Assembly: GCA_031841125.1 (NCBI GenBank) | Contig: CM063106.1 | Location: 31,616,001-31,680,000, forward strand | Reading direction: 5' to 3' | Length of the DNA: 64,000 bases | Origin: Acanthococcus lagerstroemiae | Taxonomy: Eukaryota; Arthropoda; Insecta; Hemiptera; Eriococcidae | In this document: piece after piece, positions 1 through 11,164 of the stretch | Numbering within the stretch: position 1 is the stretch's first letter | Layout of the letters: every line of letters starts with the position of its first letter | Notes under the pieces: model-generated | The model's input: the letters and a program-made list of their open reading frames with translations, nothing else | What the model was told of the DNA's origin: nothing | Databases searched by the model: none | Program-made: the position numbers and the translations under genes

Positions 1-498
1 AAGCCTAAATACTGATATTTTTAATCCAATTTTACATCCTCTTTTTTTTTTTAATCAATATGCAACTTTGTAGTTAGGTGCATCATCAAAATTCGAAGAT
101 TTTCTTAATTCAACCTTAATTTGAATCGGATTGCGTTCATTACATTTCAGTTTCGCTGGTCTCTTACATTTTTCACGCTACATGAGGGTCTAAATATCTC
201 ATCTCCAATTGGAATGAGAAACTGATCAATAGTGTTTCTTCTTGCTTTCTCGATGTAGAGCTACAATGATTGGATAAATTTATAATAGACAATGATTTAA
301 TATCATTGTTAGCTGTTCCATTAGCCGATAAGTGGTTCATTTCTGTAAATGAAGTCCAAGCTATGACCTCGTATTTGTATTTCTAAATATGAATGATGCG
401 TTACTGAAATTTCGTCCTTTATAGTATTTTAGGTCGAATTATACGAGTTACCGACAGCGTAATCGACTATAGGAATCGGATTAAAATTAACTTTCCAG

Positions 499-560
499 TC
501 GCCCCGGTATCTTCGAATTCTACCGATGGTTCGGTTGCGTCTCTTCCGTCCACAGATTCT
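499..560 (+). CDS. Internal exon of unrecognised gene, third from last
   Basis: Seen: acceptor AG at 497-498 after a short pyrimidine run, donor GTAAGT at 561-566. The reading frame starts with two bases (phase 1 intron before it) and ends in phase 0, giving a Ser/Thr-rich stretch that ends SLPSTDS. It joins in frame to the exon at 906-1023, whose first residues (DSESSLGRL) continue the same Ser-rich, acidic style. More 5' exons must lie before position 1. I do not recognise the protein family. Inference: part of a disordered C-terminal tail. Confidence 0.55.
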
Positions 561-905
561 GTAAGTGGTTGAACAGGGTGGAAGCGAAATAAGTTAACAC
601 ATGAAAAAGGAAAATCGTTGATCGACCATTCGTCTTTGCTTAGGGACTGTTGATGAAACGTCGCATGAGTATGACTCGTCCCGTTACTAAGCTCAAGTGA
701 CATACTTGCTCATCGGCTTAGAAACTTAAGTTCTTTTCAAACTCAACAATATGATGTTACAGGTTTTTATTTGTTCGTATGTAGAATCTGAATCCACGTT
801 GCTCTCTTCGTTTCATGTGTTAACAGTGAATGTAGAATGAGTTCGTTCGGGTATTGTATACGTGACCTATTTTTGAAGATACTCATGACTTATGTGTTTC
901 TTTAG

Positions 906-1023
906 GACTCGGAAAGTAGTCTCGGTCGATTAAGCGATCCAATTACTACCGTGATTCACCCGAGAAACCAGTTCCAGAAAAGGGGTGCCAATAATTTCAG
1001 ATATTCACCGCCGCCGTTTCCAG
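906..1023 (+). CDS. Internal exon of unrecognised gene, second from last
   Basis: Seen: acceptor TTTCTTTAG at 897-905 and donor GTAATT from 1024. The frame is open for 118 nt, enters in phase 0 and leaves in phase 1. The encoded peptide contains SDPITTVIHPRNQ and then SPPPFPG. The split last codon (G|GT) is completed exactly by the terminal exon at 8304 across a 7,280-bp intron filled with transposons and satellite. Two matching phases support the three-exon model. Function unknown. Confidence 0.6.
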
Positions 1024-2844
1024 GTAATTACCATGGTGCGTGCCGAACATATTATTTGCCAGTTTTGTTTAAGCTTATGAATGTAAGACATGGCCGCTGT
1101 TCGAAATTCTGCTTGCTTCACTAGGTGATGTAAGAAGTATCTCGAACTTTTCGATTGAAGAGCATATTGAGATGCCAACTTCTAATAATTTTTCTTAGCC
1201 AATATCAAATGTAGAGGAAATGAAAACCTGTTTTTAGAGAAGTTGATTGATCGTGATGACGAGGGTTACTCACACATTTTCTGAGGAAAGCTACTGATAC
1301 AGTTTTGATACTGGGCGTGTGTGTTTCTTCTGCAGAATGTTATGATTATGAATTTTCCTGCGGAAGTGTTCTGTAATTTTTAACCTGGGAGACAGCAGAG
1401 ACGTGTACTGTGTTAGCGTGAGTAAATTTGAGACTCATCCTTGCCCCTATTGGCCTAACACCTATTCGCCTTTAACGAAATATTGTTCGATTCTAGAAAA
1501 TTGGCAATATAACGCGGAACGACTAGAACGTGGGTACAAACTCCTCAAGGGATGAAATCTGGTGACATTTTTTGGTAATTTAATCTGATGATTTGATCAT
1601 CGGGATTCAGGATTAGGGCTTTTAAGCTTTGTATCTATTTCATTTTTAGAAGAAGCAAAAAAGAGAGACTAAGCTCTCAGTAATTGTGAAATGACAAATA
1701 ATTTGGTTGATTATATCTAGTATTGGAGTGAGAACTTACATAATCATTCATTCCCTGTTCTCAGTATAGGAGGGAGCTCACGATTGGCTGAATCATGAAT
1801 GTTTTAAACTTTGCTAGCCCTTCCGGTTAGATTGATGGGAAACAAAAAGCACTTGATATTTCTTACCTTTTCTAAGAATTGTCCTCTGCTATTCTTGAAA
1901 AAATGTTGCGGGGAAGTCTTGTGAACGAAATTTCATTTTTCAGTTTTTATCTAGAACTATCAAAATTTTAAAATTGTAAAATGAAATTTCATTGGTTTTA
2001 ATGTTCGTAGTACATTTCAAAGATAACTACGAATATTACTTAACAAAGTGAACACTGTTTATATTTTACATAGCTAAAATATTACTCAAATTTGGAGCTC
2101 CGTCAAGTTGACTCCACCTTTTCGGATTTTTAAAACAGATTTATTTGTGCTGAGGTACTCTAGGTTAAGTCGTTTTCGATTCGGCCTTATCCTTACCCTC
2201 GTTGAGGTAATGGAAATTCTTGCCCAATCATGTTGAATTTTCAAGGGAGAAATCGTTTATACTGAGGCTGGACTATATTCATCTGAACATTTATTTTGTA
2301 TTTTCAAGAGTTTTGGGCTGAGTTGCCTTAACGCACCTCCTTGATCGAATTTCTAGCCCACTATTTAGATTTTTGCTGAGTTATACGAGAGTGAAACTAT
2401 TTTCCAGTTTTCCTTACATTCTCCTCTTCCTGACATGCAGACCCACCGTCTTTCTCTAACCTCTCGTAAAATTTCCGTTCCTGTCATTTTAAATATTCTC
2501 GAACAGTGGGCGTCTTAGTTGTTGTAGATTGTGTAAGCGTTAAACTGTGTTCAGTTTCCCCTCTCAGATCCTTCCTCTGATAGAAGTGGGAGAGGAAGCC
2601 AAACTCAGTGTGACAATCTAGTGAAAGTCACTGTTTTCCCCCCTCGAAAGATTTACAAATATTAGTCTGTATTTTCATAAAAAGATACAGAGCAGGGGCT
2701 GGAATTGAAGACGGCATAGCCGTGGCATTCTTAACCCAAAGTTACTCAGAAAAAATTGACTATTAGTAGGAGTTAGATCAGAAAAGAGTGGAAGTCGATG
2801 TACACATAATGGTGCAGACATTTTTCTTACCATGTAGTAAATAC

Positions 2845-3400
2845 AAAAAAGTGAAGGTAATTCTGGCCTTGGAAAAAGCTTGAGTGTGACTAGAGGATGA
2901 CTGATGAAAATCATGAACAAGCAAAAGCCTGAATATGGGAATTGTTTAACTTTGAGTGGTGATGGATCCTTACAGTCAAGGAGAGTCCACAGAGATGAAA
3001 CGAACTTAGATCTACATTATGTTTCAGCGAGGAGGCGGCTGAGGACGAATGGGCAGTTAGTCTGGAGAAGTTGGATAAATCGGAGTAGTGGGGCGACTTG
3101 GCGGTTCTGAAATTTTCTTGATCCTCTAGCGAGTACCAAAAGGTGAAACTAATTTGGTTTAAAAAAAAAACTTGAGTTAGACTTCGGGGGGAGACTGATG
3201 GAAAATCAAATCCAAAGAGTGAGACTAATTCAGATCAGAATTGTACTTGAGTGAGAGGGCAGGTTGGGATAAAAGGCCATTAGTATAGGAAAACAGAGAA
3301 AATGGTATAGGAAGTGCTGAAAGGTGGAACTAACATGACTCTAGAAAATGTTTGAGTGAGACTCGAGGAAGGCTAATGGAAAATTGTTCTTAGGAAAAAC
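2845..3400. repeat. Degenerate local repeat of about 75 bp
   Basis: Four diverged copies are visible, near 2845-2915, 3130-3205, 3215-3265 and 3315-3390. Each has the order GTGAAACTAA..., then CTTGAGTGAGACT, then GACTGATGGAAAATC. Spacing is irregular, so this is an old decayed array and not a clean tandem. Nothing coding is apparent. Confidence 0.4.
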
Positions 3401-3424
3401 CTCACTTAGTGAGTGAGAACGAAC

Positions 3425-3533
3425 GGATCATCCAAATTTGTCGGATGATACGGATAAATGTCGGATAAGTGAGCGTATCGGATTATAGGGCGAGATTTTG
3501 GAGTGTCGGACTAGCGAGCTTCTACTGTAGTAT
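3425..3533. mobile_element. Partial pogo/Tigger-like terminal sequence
   Basis: The end CTAGCGAGCTTCTACTGTAG at 3512-3531 reads on the minus strand as a CTACAGTAGAAGCTCGC terminus. This resembles the TACAGTAG-type ends of pogo/Tigger elements and duplicates a TA-like target. GGATAAGTGAGCG repeats occur just inside. The partner end was not found. Confidence 0.3.
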
Positions 3534-4642
3534 AACAAATAAGGAAAGAGAGCCTATTTACACAGCTGAAGGAAAAATGAAAAGGTGGGTAGAATATGTA
3601 GAAGGACTGTATAGTAATAATGGGGATAAAGAGATAAGAATGGAGAGGGAGAAAGATGTGACAAAAGGTGAAAGAGGGGAGATTCGATTTTAAAATGTGA
3701 CTTTGACAAAGCATTGAGAGATTTAAAGAAAGGGAAAGCTCCAGGAGTGGATGAGATACCAGCTGAATTATTACAGAACTAGAGAGTATGTTGTACTTCA
3801 TAAATTGTACAAATTAGTGTGTTCTATTTATGATAAAGGGGAAATGCCTGGGGACTTTGAAAAGAGTGCTATTGTAACTATACCATAAAAAGCAGGAGCA
3901 GATAGATGTGAAAATTATCGAACAATTAGTCTTCTTTCGCACGTGTCAAAAATATTAACTAGGAGAATTAACAGGAGAATTGCAGAATTAGGAGATGATC
4001 AGTTTGGATTTAGAAAAAGTAGAGGTACTAGGGAAGCAGTGTTAGCTTTGGGATTAATTGTAGATGGGAGACTCAAAAAGGGGCAGGATACATCCGTATA
4101 TGACATTCATTAATATTGAAAAAGCTTTTGACAATGTTAAATGGGATAAAATGTTTGATATTCTAAAAAGAAATAAAATTTAAAAAGGACAAGTTATTTT
4201 AAACTTATATAAAGGACAGAAAGCCACATTAAGAATAGAAGAAGAGAAAGGGGAGGCTAATATAGAAAAAGGGGTAAGGCAAGGGTGCTCCTTGTCTCCA
4301 GTATTATTTAATCTGTACATACAGAGGGCCATAAAATAAATAAAGGAAAATTTGAAGTAGATGTCACTGAAGAGCGAGTAAAGATGCTCAGGTTTTCAGA
4401 TGATATTGTCTTATTAGCTGAAAGAAATATTGATTTGGAAAACATTTTAAAAGGAATGGAGGAGATTTTGAGTATAGAATATCGTATGAGAATGAGAATA
4501 ATAAATAAAAATAAAGAAATGGTATGTAATTGATGTGAACATAATAGCTTAAATATAAACATTGGACAGGAAAAGATCGAGGAAGTAAGCGAATTTTGCT
4601 ATTTAGAAAGTAAAATAAAAGATGAAAGTAGTAAAAGGGATA

Positions 4643-7600
4643 GGTAGGCTGACACTAAAACTGGAAGTAAAAAATACCACCAGAAAATTAGAGACTAAAC
4701 AGAATGTCGCACCATCCCACTACAGAAAATTAAGGAGGCGAACACCTTGCTAGAAGCCAAGCTAAGTAAGTTGAAAGACCACAATCTGGAAGGCGTTCGA
4801 GAAAAATATGATAGGATGGTATCATCTCTAGATGAAGTCTTGATAAGATTTGGCGTACGCAAGAGTCCAAATTGGACTGACTGCAAACGTACCTTAGAAA
4901 CAAAGGACCTGTCGAGAGAAGGTCACAGCTGAGACTAAAATCGAACAAAAATATGATGAAAAAATAGAACTAGTGGAAATCAATAAGCTCATGAAGAAAG
5001 AGATAAGGAAAGACGTACAAAAGTATAATTTCGAACGTGCTAAAGCAACAATAGAGGAGACATGGTCCACCAAAAAGATCAAGAAAATCTTATCAAAAGG
5101 ACAGTACCTCTTCTCGTTTGTCAACTGGATATCTAATAAAGGCAAGATTTTCGGCAGGAAAGAACTAAGTGAAGAAGCAACAAAATTCTATTCGGAACTT
5201 TACGCAAAACCCAAGGAGGAGGACGATCAAAATACCGATGAGCTAGACTTCCGAAATGCTCACATCTCCATTTCTGATCATTTACGCCTTCCAGATTTGC
5301 GGGGAAAATTCGAAAATTTTTGAAGAATTTCATCGGAAATCTTGAGAAAAAATTTCCCATATTTTCCAACAAATTTCATCAAAATACTTTGAGAAAATTT
5401 TCCGATAATTTTTGAAGTATTTCATAGGAAATAATTCGGAGAGAAACTCAGTCAGTTTTTGAAAAATTTAATCAAAAATCTTCAGGAGGAATGTTCGATA
5501 ATCTCCGAGGAATTTCACACGAAACTTTGGGGAAAATCTAATAATTTTTTAAAAATTTCATCAGAAATTTTTCTGAAAAAAAAAAATTCCGATCATCTCC
5601 GAAGAATCTCATTGGGAATTTTCGGGAAAAATCAGGGAATTTCTTGGGAAATATTCGAGAAGGTTTCTTTGATTTTCGATGATAATTTCTAAGAAATAAG
5701 TTAATCGAATATTTGAGAAAAATTTCCGACCATTTTCAGCAAGTTTGATCGGACATCATTGGAAAAAATCTCCGATGATTTTAAGAGTATTTTTCTAGAA
5801 TTCTTAGAGAAAACTGCAATCATTCCGAATATTAGAAATCACTGAGAAGTATTTCTGATTATTTTGGAAGGATTTCTTCAGAAAAAAGTTTCGATGATAT
5901 CCAATTGGAAATTTTTGGGATGCATTACCGATAATTTCCGAAAAATCTCATTAAAAATTTTCGGGGAAAATCTCCCATAATTGCCAAAAAATTTTATGAG
6001 GATTATCCAAATGATTATTTCCGAGGAATTTTATCGGAAATATTGAGGAAAATTTGCCGCTTATTCTCAGATAATTTTATCAGACATCATTGAAAAAAAT
6101 CTCCAATGGTTTTAGGATGATTTTCTTTTAGGTTTTATCTCCAATTATTTTAGGAGAATTTTTTCGAAATTTTAAATGAAATCTGCAATATTATTCCAAA
6201 GGATTTTGTCCGCAATCACTGAGAAGTACCTCTGATGATTTTTGAAGAATTTCTTCTGAAACATAAGTCGATGATTTCCAGAAATTTTCATCGGAAGTTT
6301 TTGGAATAAATTACCGATAATTTCAAAAGAATTCCATCAGTAAAGTTCAGGGAAAATCTCCGATGATTTTTAAGGAATTTCATTGGAAATAACGAAAAAA
6401 ATTCCGATAATTTCCGAAGAATCTCTTCGGAAATCTAATAGAAAAAATTTTCAATATTTTCCAAAAAAATTCATCAAAATTCTTCGAGAAAATTTTCCGA
6501 TAATTTTTGAAGGATTTTATCAGAAATTTTCAGGAAAAATGTTCGATAATCTCGGAAGAATTTCATCGGAAACTTCGGAATAAATCGGATGATTTTAGGG
6601 ATTTCATCGGAAATTTTTGGAAAAAAATTCCGATAATTTCCGAAGAACCTCATTGGATTTTCAGGAAAAATCTCCGATAATTTCCAAAGAATTTCTTGAG
6701 TAATTTTCGAGAAGATATCTTTGATTTTCGAGGATAAATTTCCGAGGAAGTTAATCGAAATATTAAGGAAAATTTTCCGATAATTATCAAGGAGTTCCAT
6801 CGAACATCATTGAAAAAACCTCCGATGATTTCAGGAGAATTTTCCTGGAAATTTTATAGAAAATCTGCTATCATTCCAAGTATTGGAAATTTCTGAGAAG
6901 TACCTCGGATGGTTTTTGAAGGAATTTTTCGGGAAAAAGTTTCGATGATATCCAATCGGAAATTTTCAGGATGAATTACGGACAATTTCTGAAGAATCTG
7001 ATTGGAAATTTTCGAGGAGATTCCTTTGACTATTCAGGATAATTTCTCAGGAAATTTATCGCAAATATTAAGGAAAAATTTCCGATACTTTTCAAATAGT
7101 TTCATCGGACACCATTGAAAAAAGTCTCCAATGATTTTAGGAGAATTTATGAAACACTTCGAAAATTGTCGGAAAATTTTCTCAAAGAATTTTGATGAAA
7201 TCTGTTGGAAAATAGTGGAAGTTTTCTCCAAAGATTTCCGATGAAACTCTTCGGACATTTCCGGAATTTTTTCCCCAGATATTTCCGATGAAATTCCTTG
7301 AAAATCATCGGAGATTTTTTCCGAAGTTTCCGAACAAATTCTTCGGAGATTATCGAACATTTTCCCTGAAGATTTTTGATAAAATTCTTCAAAAACCATC
7401 GGAGTTTTCACCTACATTTTTCTTATGAAATACTTCAAAAATTATCGGAAAATTTTCTCAAACCTATCCCGTTGCATCGTTGTGTACCTCATAGGGACAC
7501 TTATCATGCGTTAGACTAGTTGCATGTTAATCTGAATAGCATAGCCTCTGGGCAGCGTTCCCCAATGTTGCGCAATAAAATGAATAACCTTGTATAGCTA

Positions 7601-7647
7601 ATCCGCTGTAAACTGCCCCCCCTGTCGGGCAAAAAATAAATAAATAA
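4643..7647 (+). mobile_element. Nested non-LTR element with an internal satellite block
   Basis: Flanked by the 13-bp direct repeat AGTAAAAGGGATA (4630-4642 and 7648-7660), a target-site duplication inside another LINE. The left part encodes an ORF2 endonuclease-to-RT linker: an open stretch at 4747-4932 shifts frame into one at about 4930-5323, with INKLMKKEIRKDVQKYN and KFYSELYAKP. RT is absent. The right end at about 7466-7647 finishes in CTGTCGGGC followed by an (AAATA)n tail, as expected for a LINE 3' end. Between them lies ~2.2 kb of satellite (5290-7465). Inference: a LINE copy that lost its RT and contains, or was invaded by, the satellite before or after insertion. Confidence 0.75.
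5290..7465. repeat. AT-rich satellite with ~46-bp subunits and an inverted end
   Basis: The block is built from diverged subunits of about 45-48 bp. The core reads GAATTTCATCGGAAATTTTC, followed by GGGAAAATTTCCGATAATTT. A longer-period motif recurs (CATCATTGAAAAAAATCTCC near 5754, 6083, 6808 and 7110; CTGAGAAGTAC near 5840, 6211 and 6893), so there is higher-order structure. From about 7140 the orientation flips. The 39 bases at 5388-5426 are the exact reverse complement of 7424-7462. Several short open frames here (for example 5459-5692 plus and 7147-7392 minus) encode the same Lys/Phe/Ile-rich repeat peptide. They are by-products of the repeat, not genes. Confidence 0.85.
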
Positions 7648-8303
7648 AGTAAAAGGGATATTAGTAGTACAATAGCACAAACCAAATTAGCATATTTTAT
7701 CGAAAAAGTATGCTTTTCAAATAAATGAAAAAAATCTGGAAATCAGGAAATTGTTCTTAAAAACTTATGTTTGAAGTGTAGCCTTGTATGGATGCGAAAC
7801 GTAGACCATAGGAAACCCAGAGAAGAGAAGGATCGAAGCTTTTAAGATGTGGTGCTATAGACGGATACTTAGCAGCAAATGAACGGATAAGGTAAGAAAT
7901 GAGGAAGTACTCAACAGACTAGGAGGTAAAATGGATATTTGGAACTGTCTGAAGAGAAGGAGAGATAAACTAATAGGGCGTAGTTTGAAGCACCCAGGAA
8001 TAATATCACTGCAGCTAGAAGGAAGAGTGGAGGGAAAGAATTGGGTATGTTCAACAGATAATCAAGGATGTCAAATGTAAGTGTTATTACGAAATGAAAG
8101 AACTTGCACAAGATAAAGAGAAATGGAGAGCTGCAGCAAACCGGTCGTAAGACTGATAACCTTATCATCATAATCAAATAGTAATACATTTTTTACTTAT
8201 CAGTTCTAGCAGAACCCTGTATCCGTTTATCGTCCCAAATACGAACTAGTACGCGCAATTCTTCCTACAGTATCTGTAACATCGTTTTGACTTTTTGCTA
8301 CAG

Positions 8304-8596
8304 GTTTCATTCGGTCGAACACGCTGGGACACGCTCCGCTGCATCACCATAACCTGCAGAAGCATGCGAACCACATAGGCGCTATGTCGTTGCCAATTTT
8401 GAACCATAATTTCGGCAACGGACCGTACGCCGGCGGTCCAAACGGCGGCTACCAGCGACACCTGAATAATGACTTGTTCTTCCATCGTTATCACAACCAC
8501 CGGTTACCGCACACGTTACCTCATCACCACCATAAGCGGACGTCCCGTAATCAGTATATAAGGCAAAAGAATAATACCGAAATAAACTTGAGGTAA
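8304..8596 (+). CDS. Terminal coding exon, His-rich C-terminus, unrecognised gene
   Basis: Seen: acceptor TTTTTGCTACAG ending at 8303, then an open frame to TAA at 8594-8596. It supplies the last 97 residues. The peptide is rich in His and Asn, with HHHN near its start, a Gly/Asn stretch (FGNGPYAGGPNGG), then HHHHKRTSRNQYIRQ and a basic end. The start of the open frame lines up with the phase-1 end of the exon at 906-1023. No membrane segment or catalytic motif is visible. The composition suggests a disordered cytoplasmic or nuclear tail, which is inference. An ATG at 8384 lies in the same frame, but the frame continues upstream to the splice site, so I treat it as internal. The gene product is not recognised. 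Confidence 0.65.
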
Positions 8597-11160
8597 CCAA
8601 TGATGGATTTTTTTTTTTTTTTCTTTCTCCATATACTTATATAATTCTATATACACGCTTTCGTCGCGAACGGGTAAAAAAAAGAGACTTGACTGATGTT
8701 TTCTAACATTATGTTTTATTAAGTTATTATGTATCGCTGTATTCGAATTTAAAGGAGAATTAATGTTATAAATTTACTTAAATGTTAAAAAGTTACAAAA
8801 AAAATTAGAAAAAGAAGAAAAAAACAAAAAAAAAAAGCAAAGTAAAAAATCCTTAAATGCCCGGTCGTGTTCGGCGCGGTACCGTATTATTTTGAACCTA
8901 AAATGAAAATGGAAGAAAGTCAAGAAAAAAAAACTTAGAAGATACAAGGGTGTTTACTGTTGGCGATTAGAAAGCAATATTTTTTTTTTAAATAATTTAA
9001 TATTTTGTTTTTGTCGGGTTTGTTTAAACGCCAAATTTTGTAACTTACAGGAGGGTATATATGTTCGTTTTTAGTGTATTTTTATAATTTATGCGATGAA
9101 AAAAAAAGAGAAAGAATGAATTTCAGTCCAGTTGGTCGGTCTTGTTTGAACTTACGACTGTGTTGTCGTTTTGATCTCCGGTCTGCAGTTGAGCAACAAC
9201 GAAAGGCAATGTGAATGATATCGTTTTGTGCGCAACATTCGAAAATTTTTGTTCGCAGCAAATTTTGCGTTGTGCGGCGCCACTGAGACTTGGTGTGCGA
9301 GGGTGCTAAGTTAGAAATCAGTTACAGGAAAGCGAAGTGTTTGGAGCACACGAGATGGAAGCAGGTTGAAATGCGTTTTCAATGCGGGCGAGTCCGACCG
9401 TGTCGAGTTTTTCATCGAGTGCCTCGAATGTTCTAGAAGGGTTTGTCAGCTTGAACAAATTTGTTGTGTTCAACGTGGGCGCCGCGTGTGTGAAGCGTGA
9501 CTGAAACGTCGAAACGGAGATGTGATTTGACTTTTTGATTCCTGGACCACAGTATAGAGTAGAACTGCTCCTGTTTTGACTGGAATTGATGCCGAAGAGA
9601 AGTATCGCGGGTTGCGTGAGATTGTAGGCCCACAGCTGAGGTTTGACGTTCAGATTCGACGGCTGAGTGTACGGTGAGCTTGTTCGCGAACTCGTGATGT
9701 GTGACGTGAGAGATGTAATTCAGCCCGCTACAAATCCTTTGCCGAGGTAAGGAAAATGGGACGTTTCTGTCCGCACTCGGTTATGCCGGTATGCTAAGGT
9801 CGCGTTTCGGGACTCGAGTTCACTTATTTTTATTCCCCCCCCCCTATCTCTGTATCTCTCTCTCCCTCCCCCCTCTCTTAGTTTATGTACGATGATCTCA
9901 TTAAAATAAGCAACCCGTTTGCGCATTGACACGTATGTAATAATGTGTGCGAGATGCGAGTTGATGAAATGAGAAAATGAAAGCGGCTGCTCTTACCGTC
10001 AGAAGTGTCCGAACATCTCGCACAATAAAGATAATAATTAAGGTTCCCGCGAATATATATATGAAACGATATATATATATTGTTCGATTAAATATATTTC
10101 TATATTTTATTACGTACGCTTTTTTTTTCTTTCCTTTTTTTTTTCGTTTCTTCTTTTTGTTTGTTTATTAAGGGTCTGTCTACGTTCGTTAAGTATTTTA
10201 TAATAGCTATTAATCGATGATTAGCGTAATAACTGTGATAAAATACTCGTGTAGAATTCCTTCGAGGTTTTTTTTTTCGTTCGTTTATTTTAATTTTTTA
10301 AACGCGTACGAACTATTATATATAAATATGTATTGATTATTCGATGTGATATTTTACGAGCAGTTTTGTCGCTGAGTCAAAGTATGTAAAAACTCACTAG
10401 GATAGCCATTTCGAATACGGTTTATTTTTTGTTTTGTTCTGTTTTTTTCCCCCAATTTTCGAACGCAGCCCGTGTACGTTGGAAGATGGCTGCGGTTATT
10501 TCCCTATCGACGCACCTGCGATGCTTCGTGTCCCCGCGGTAAAATGAATAGGTTCGCTGACGAGTGTGTGGTCGGCGTGGGTTCTGTGTCTGATTGACGA
10601 ACCCCAAATGAAAGCTTTCAGTCGGTCGATTGTTTTTTTTCCCATTTTTAAATTAGCAACCAGTTTCGAGCTTTCCTTTTAAATTATAAATTACTCCTAT
10701 TATGTGATTGTTGTTTCTTTCGTTCTAAGGTTATTTTTATCATGTAAATAGGAATCGTGTACATATGTAAATAAATGTTAAGTTCGATTTTTCTACTTTT
10801 TGTTTTTCGAGGGCGACTCGCGTTGTTTGTTAGGGTGGAACGAGAAAGCAATTTTTTGGGGGAAAGTACATTCAGAACACAAGAGATGCGACATACCGAT
10901 AGTTTCGAAGTCATGCAAAAATCATTATCGATAAGGTTTCGAATTACCTATCGATATATAGCTAGTGCTATCTAGAGGTGGTTTTTTTTTCGTTTTCTTT
11001 TTCTTTTAACGTACCTATTGGCGAAAGAGTAACTAGAGTTCCAAATTTTTTCTTTTTATGAACGATGCGTTTGAGTTCAATTTGTCAATATTAAATTTAT
11101 ATTTCTTAAGTGTAATTTTAATGGCAGAAAATTCTCACTCGATTCGTTATTCAACTATCA
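8597..11160 (+). other. Probable long 3' untranslated region and downstream spacer
   Basis: No convincing coding exon is visible on either strand. The stretch is AT-rich with long T and A runs, a CT-rich tract near 9840-9880 and TA repeats near 10050-10080. Canonical AATAAA signals occur at 10024-10029 and 10770-10775, so the 3' UTR of the gene ending at 8596 may run 1.4-2.2 kb. Two UGUAAAUA motifs at 10743-10750 and 10766-10773 match the Pumilio consensus. The extent of the UTR is inferred; no transcript data are available here. Confidence 0.4.
10743..10773 (+). promoter_or_regulatory. Pair of Pumilio-type 3' UTR motifs
   Basis: Seen: TGTAAATA at 10743-10750 and again at 10766-10773, 23 bp apart. 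The second overlaps the AATAAA hexamer at 10770-10775. UGUANAUA is the established PUF-protein binding consensus. Whether the site is transcribed depends on the 3' UTR reaching this far. Confidence 0.3.
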
Positions 11161-11164
11161 TAAT

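Larger units (their letters stand above)
3534..8178 (+). mobile_element. Degenerate non-LTR retrotransposon, split by a later insertion
   Basis: Reading the plus strand through stops and frameshifts gives recognisable ORF2 pieces. These are a linker (EPIYTAEGKMKRW, ~3551), then GKAPGVDEIPAELL (~3738), then the NYRTISL block (~3914) and the catalytic A block (KAFDNV, ~4120). GVRQGCSLSPVLFNLY (~4270) follows, then FSDDIV (~4393) in place of the usual F/Y-A-D-D. The 3' ORF2 end resumes at ~7661 and runs to about 8150, with WRAAANRS-like residues and then a TGATAACC...ATCATCATAAT tail. The two halves are separated by the insertion at 4643-7647. The frame before 4642 continues after 7661 when that insertion is ignored. 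The element is 5' truncated and inactive. The clade (L2/RTE-like) is uncertain. Confidence 0.8.

Noticed and set aside
5459..7411. Short open frames encoding Lys/Ile/Phe-rich peptides on both strands
   Set aside because: They are translations of the satellite subunit in either orientation. Frames break constantly and no start or splice structure is conserved.
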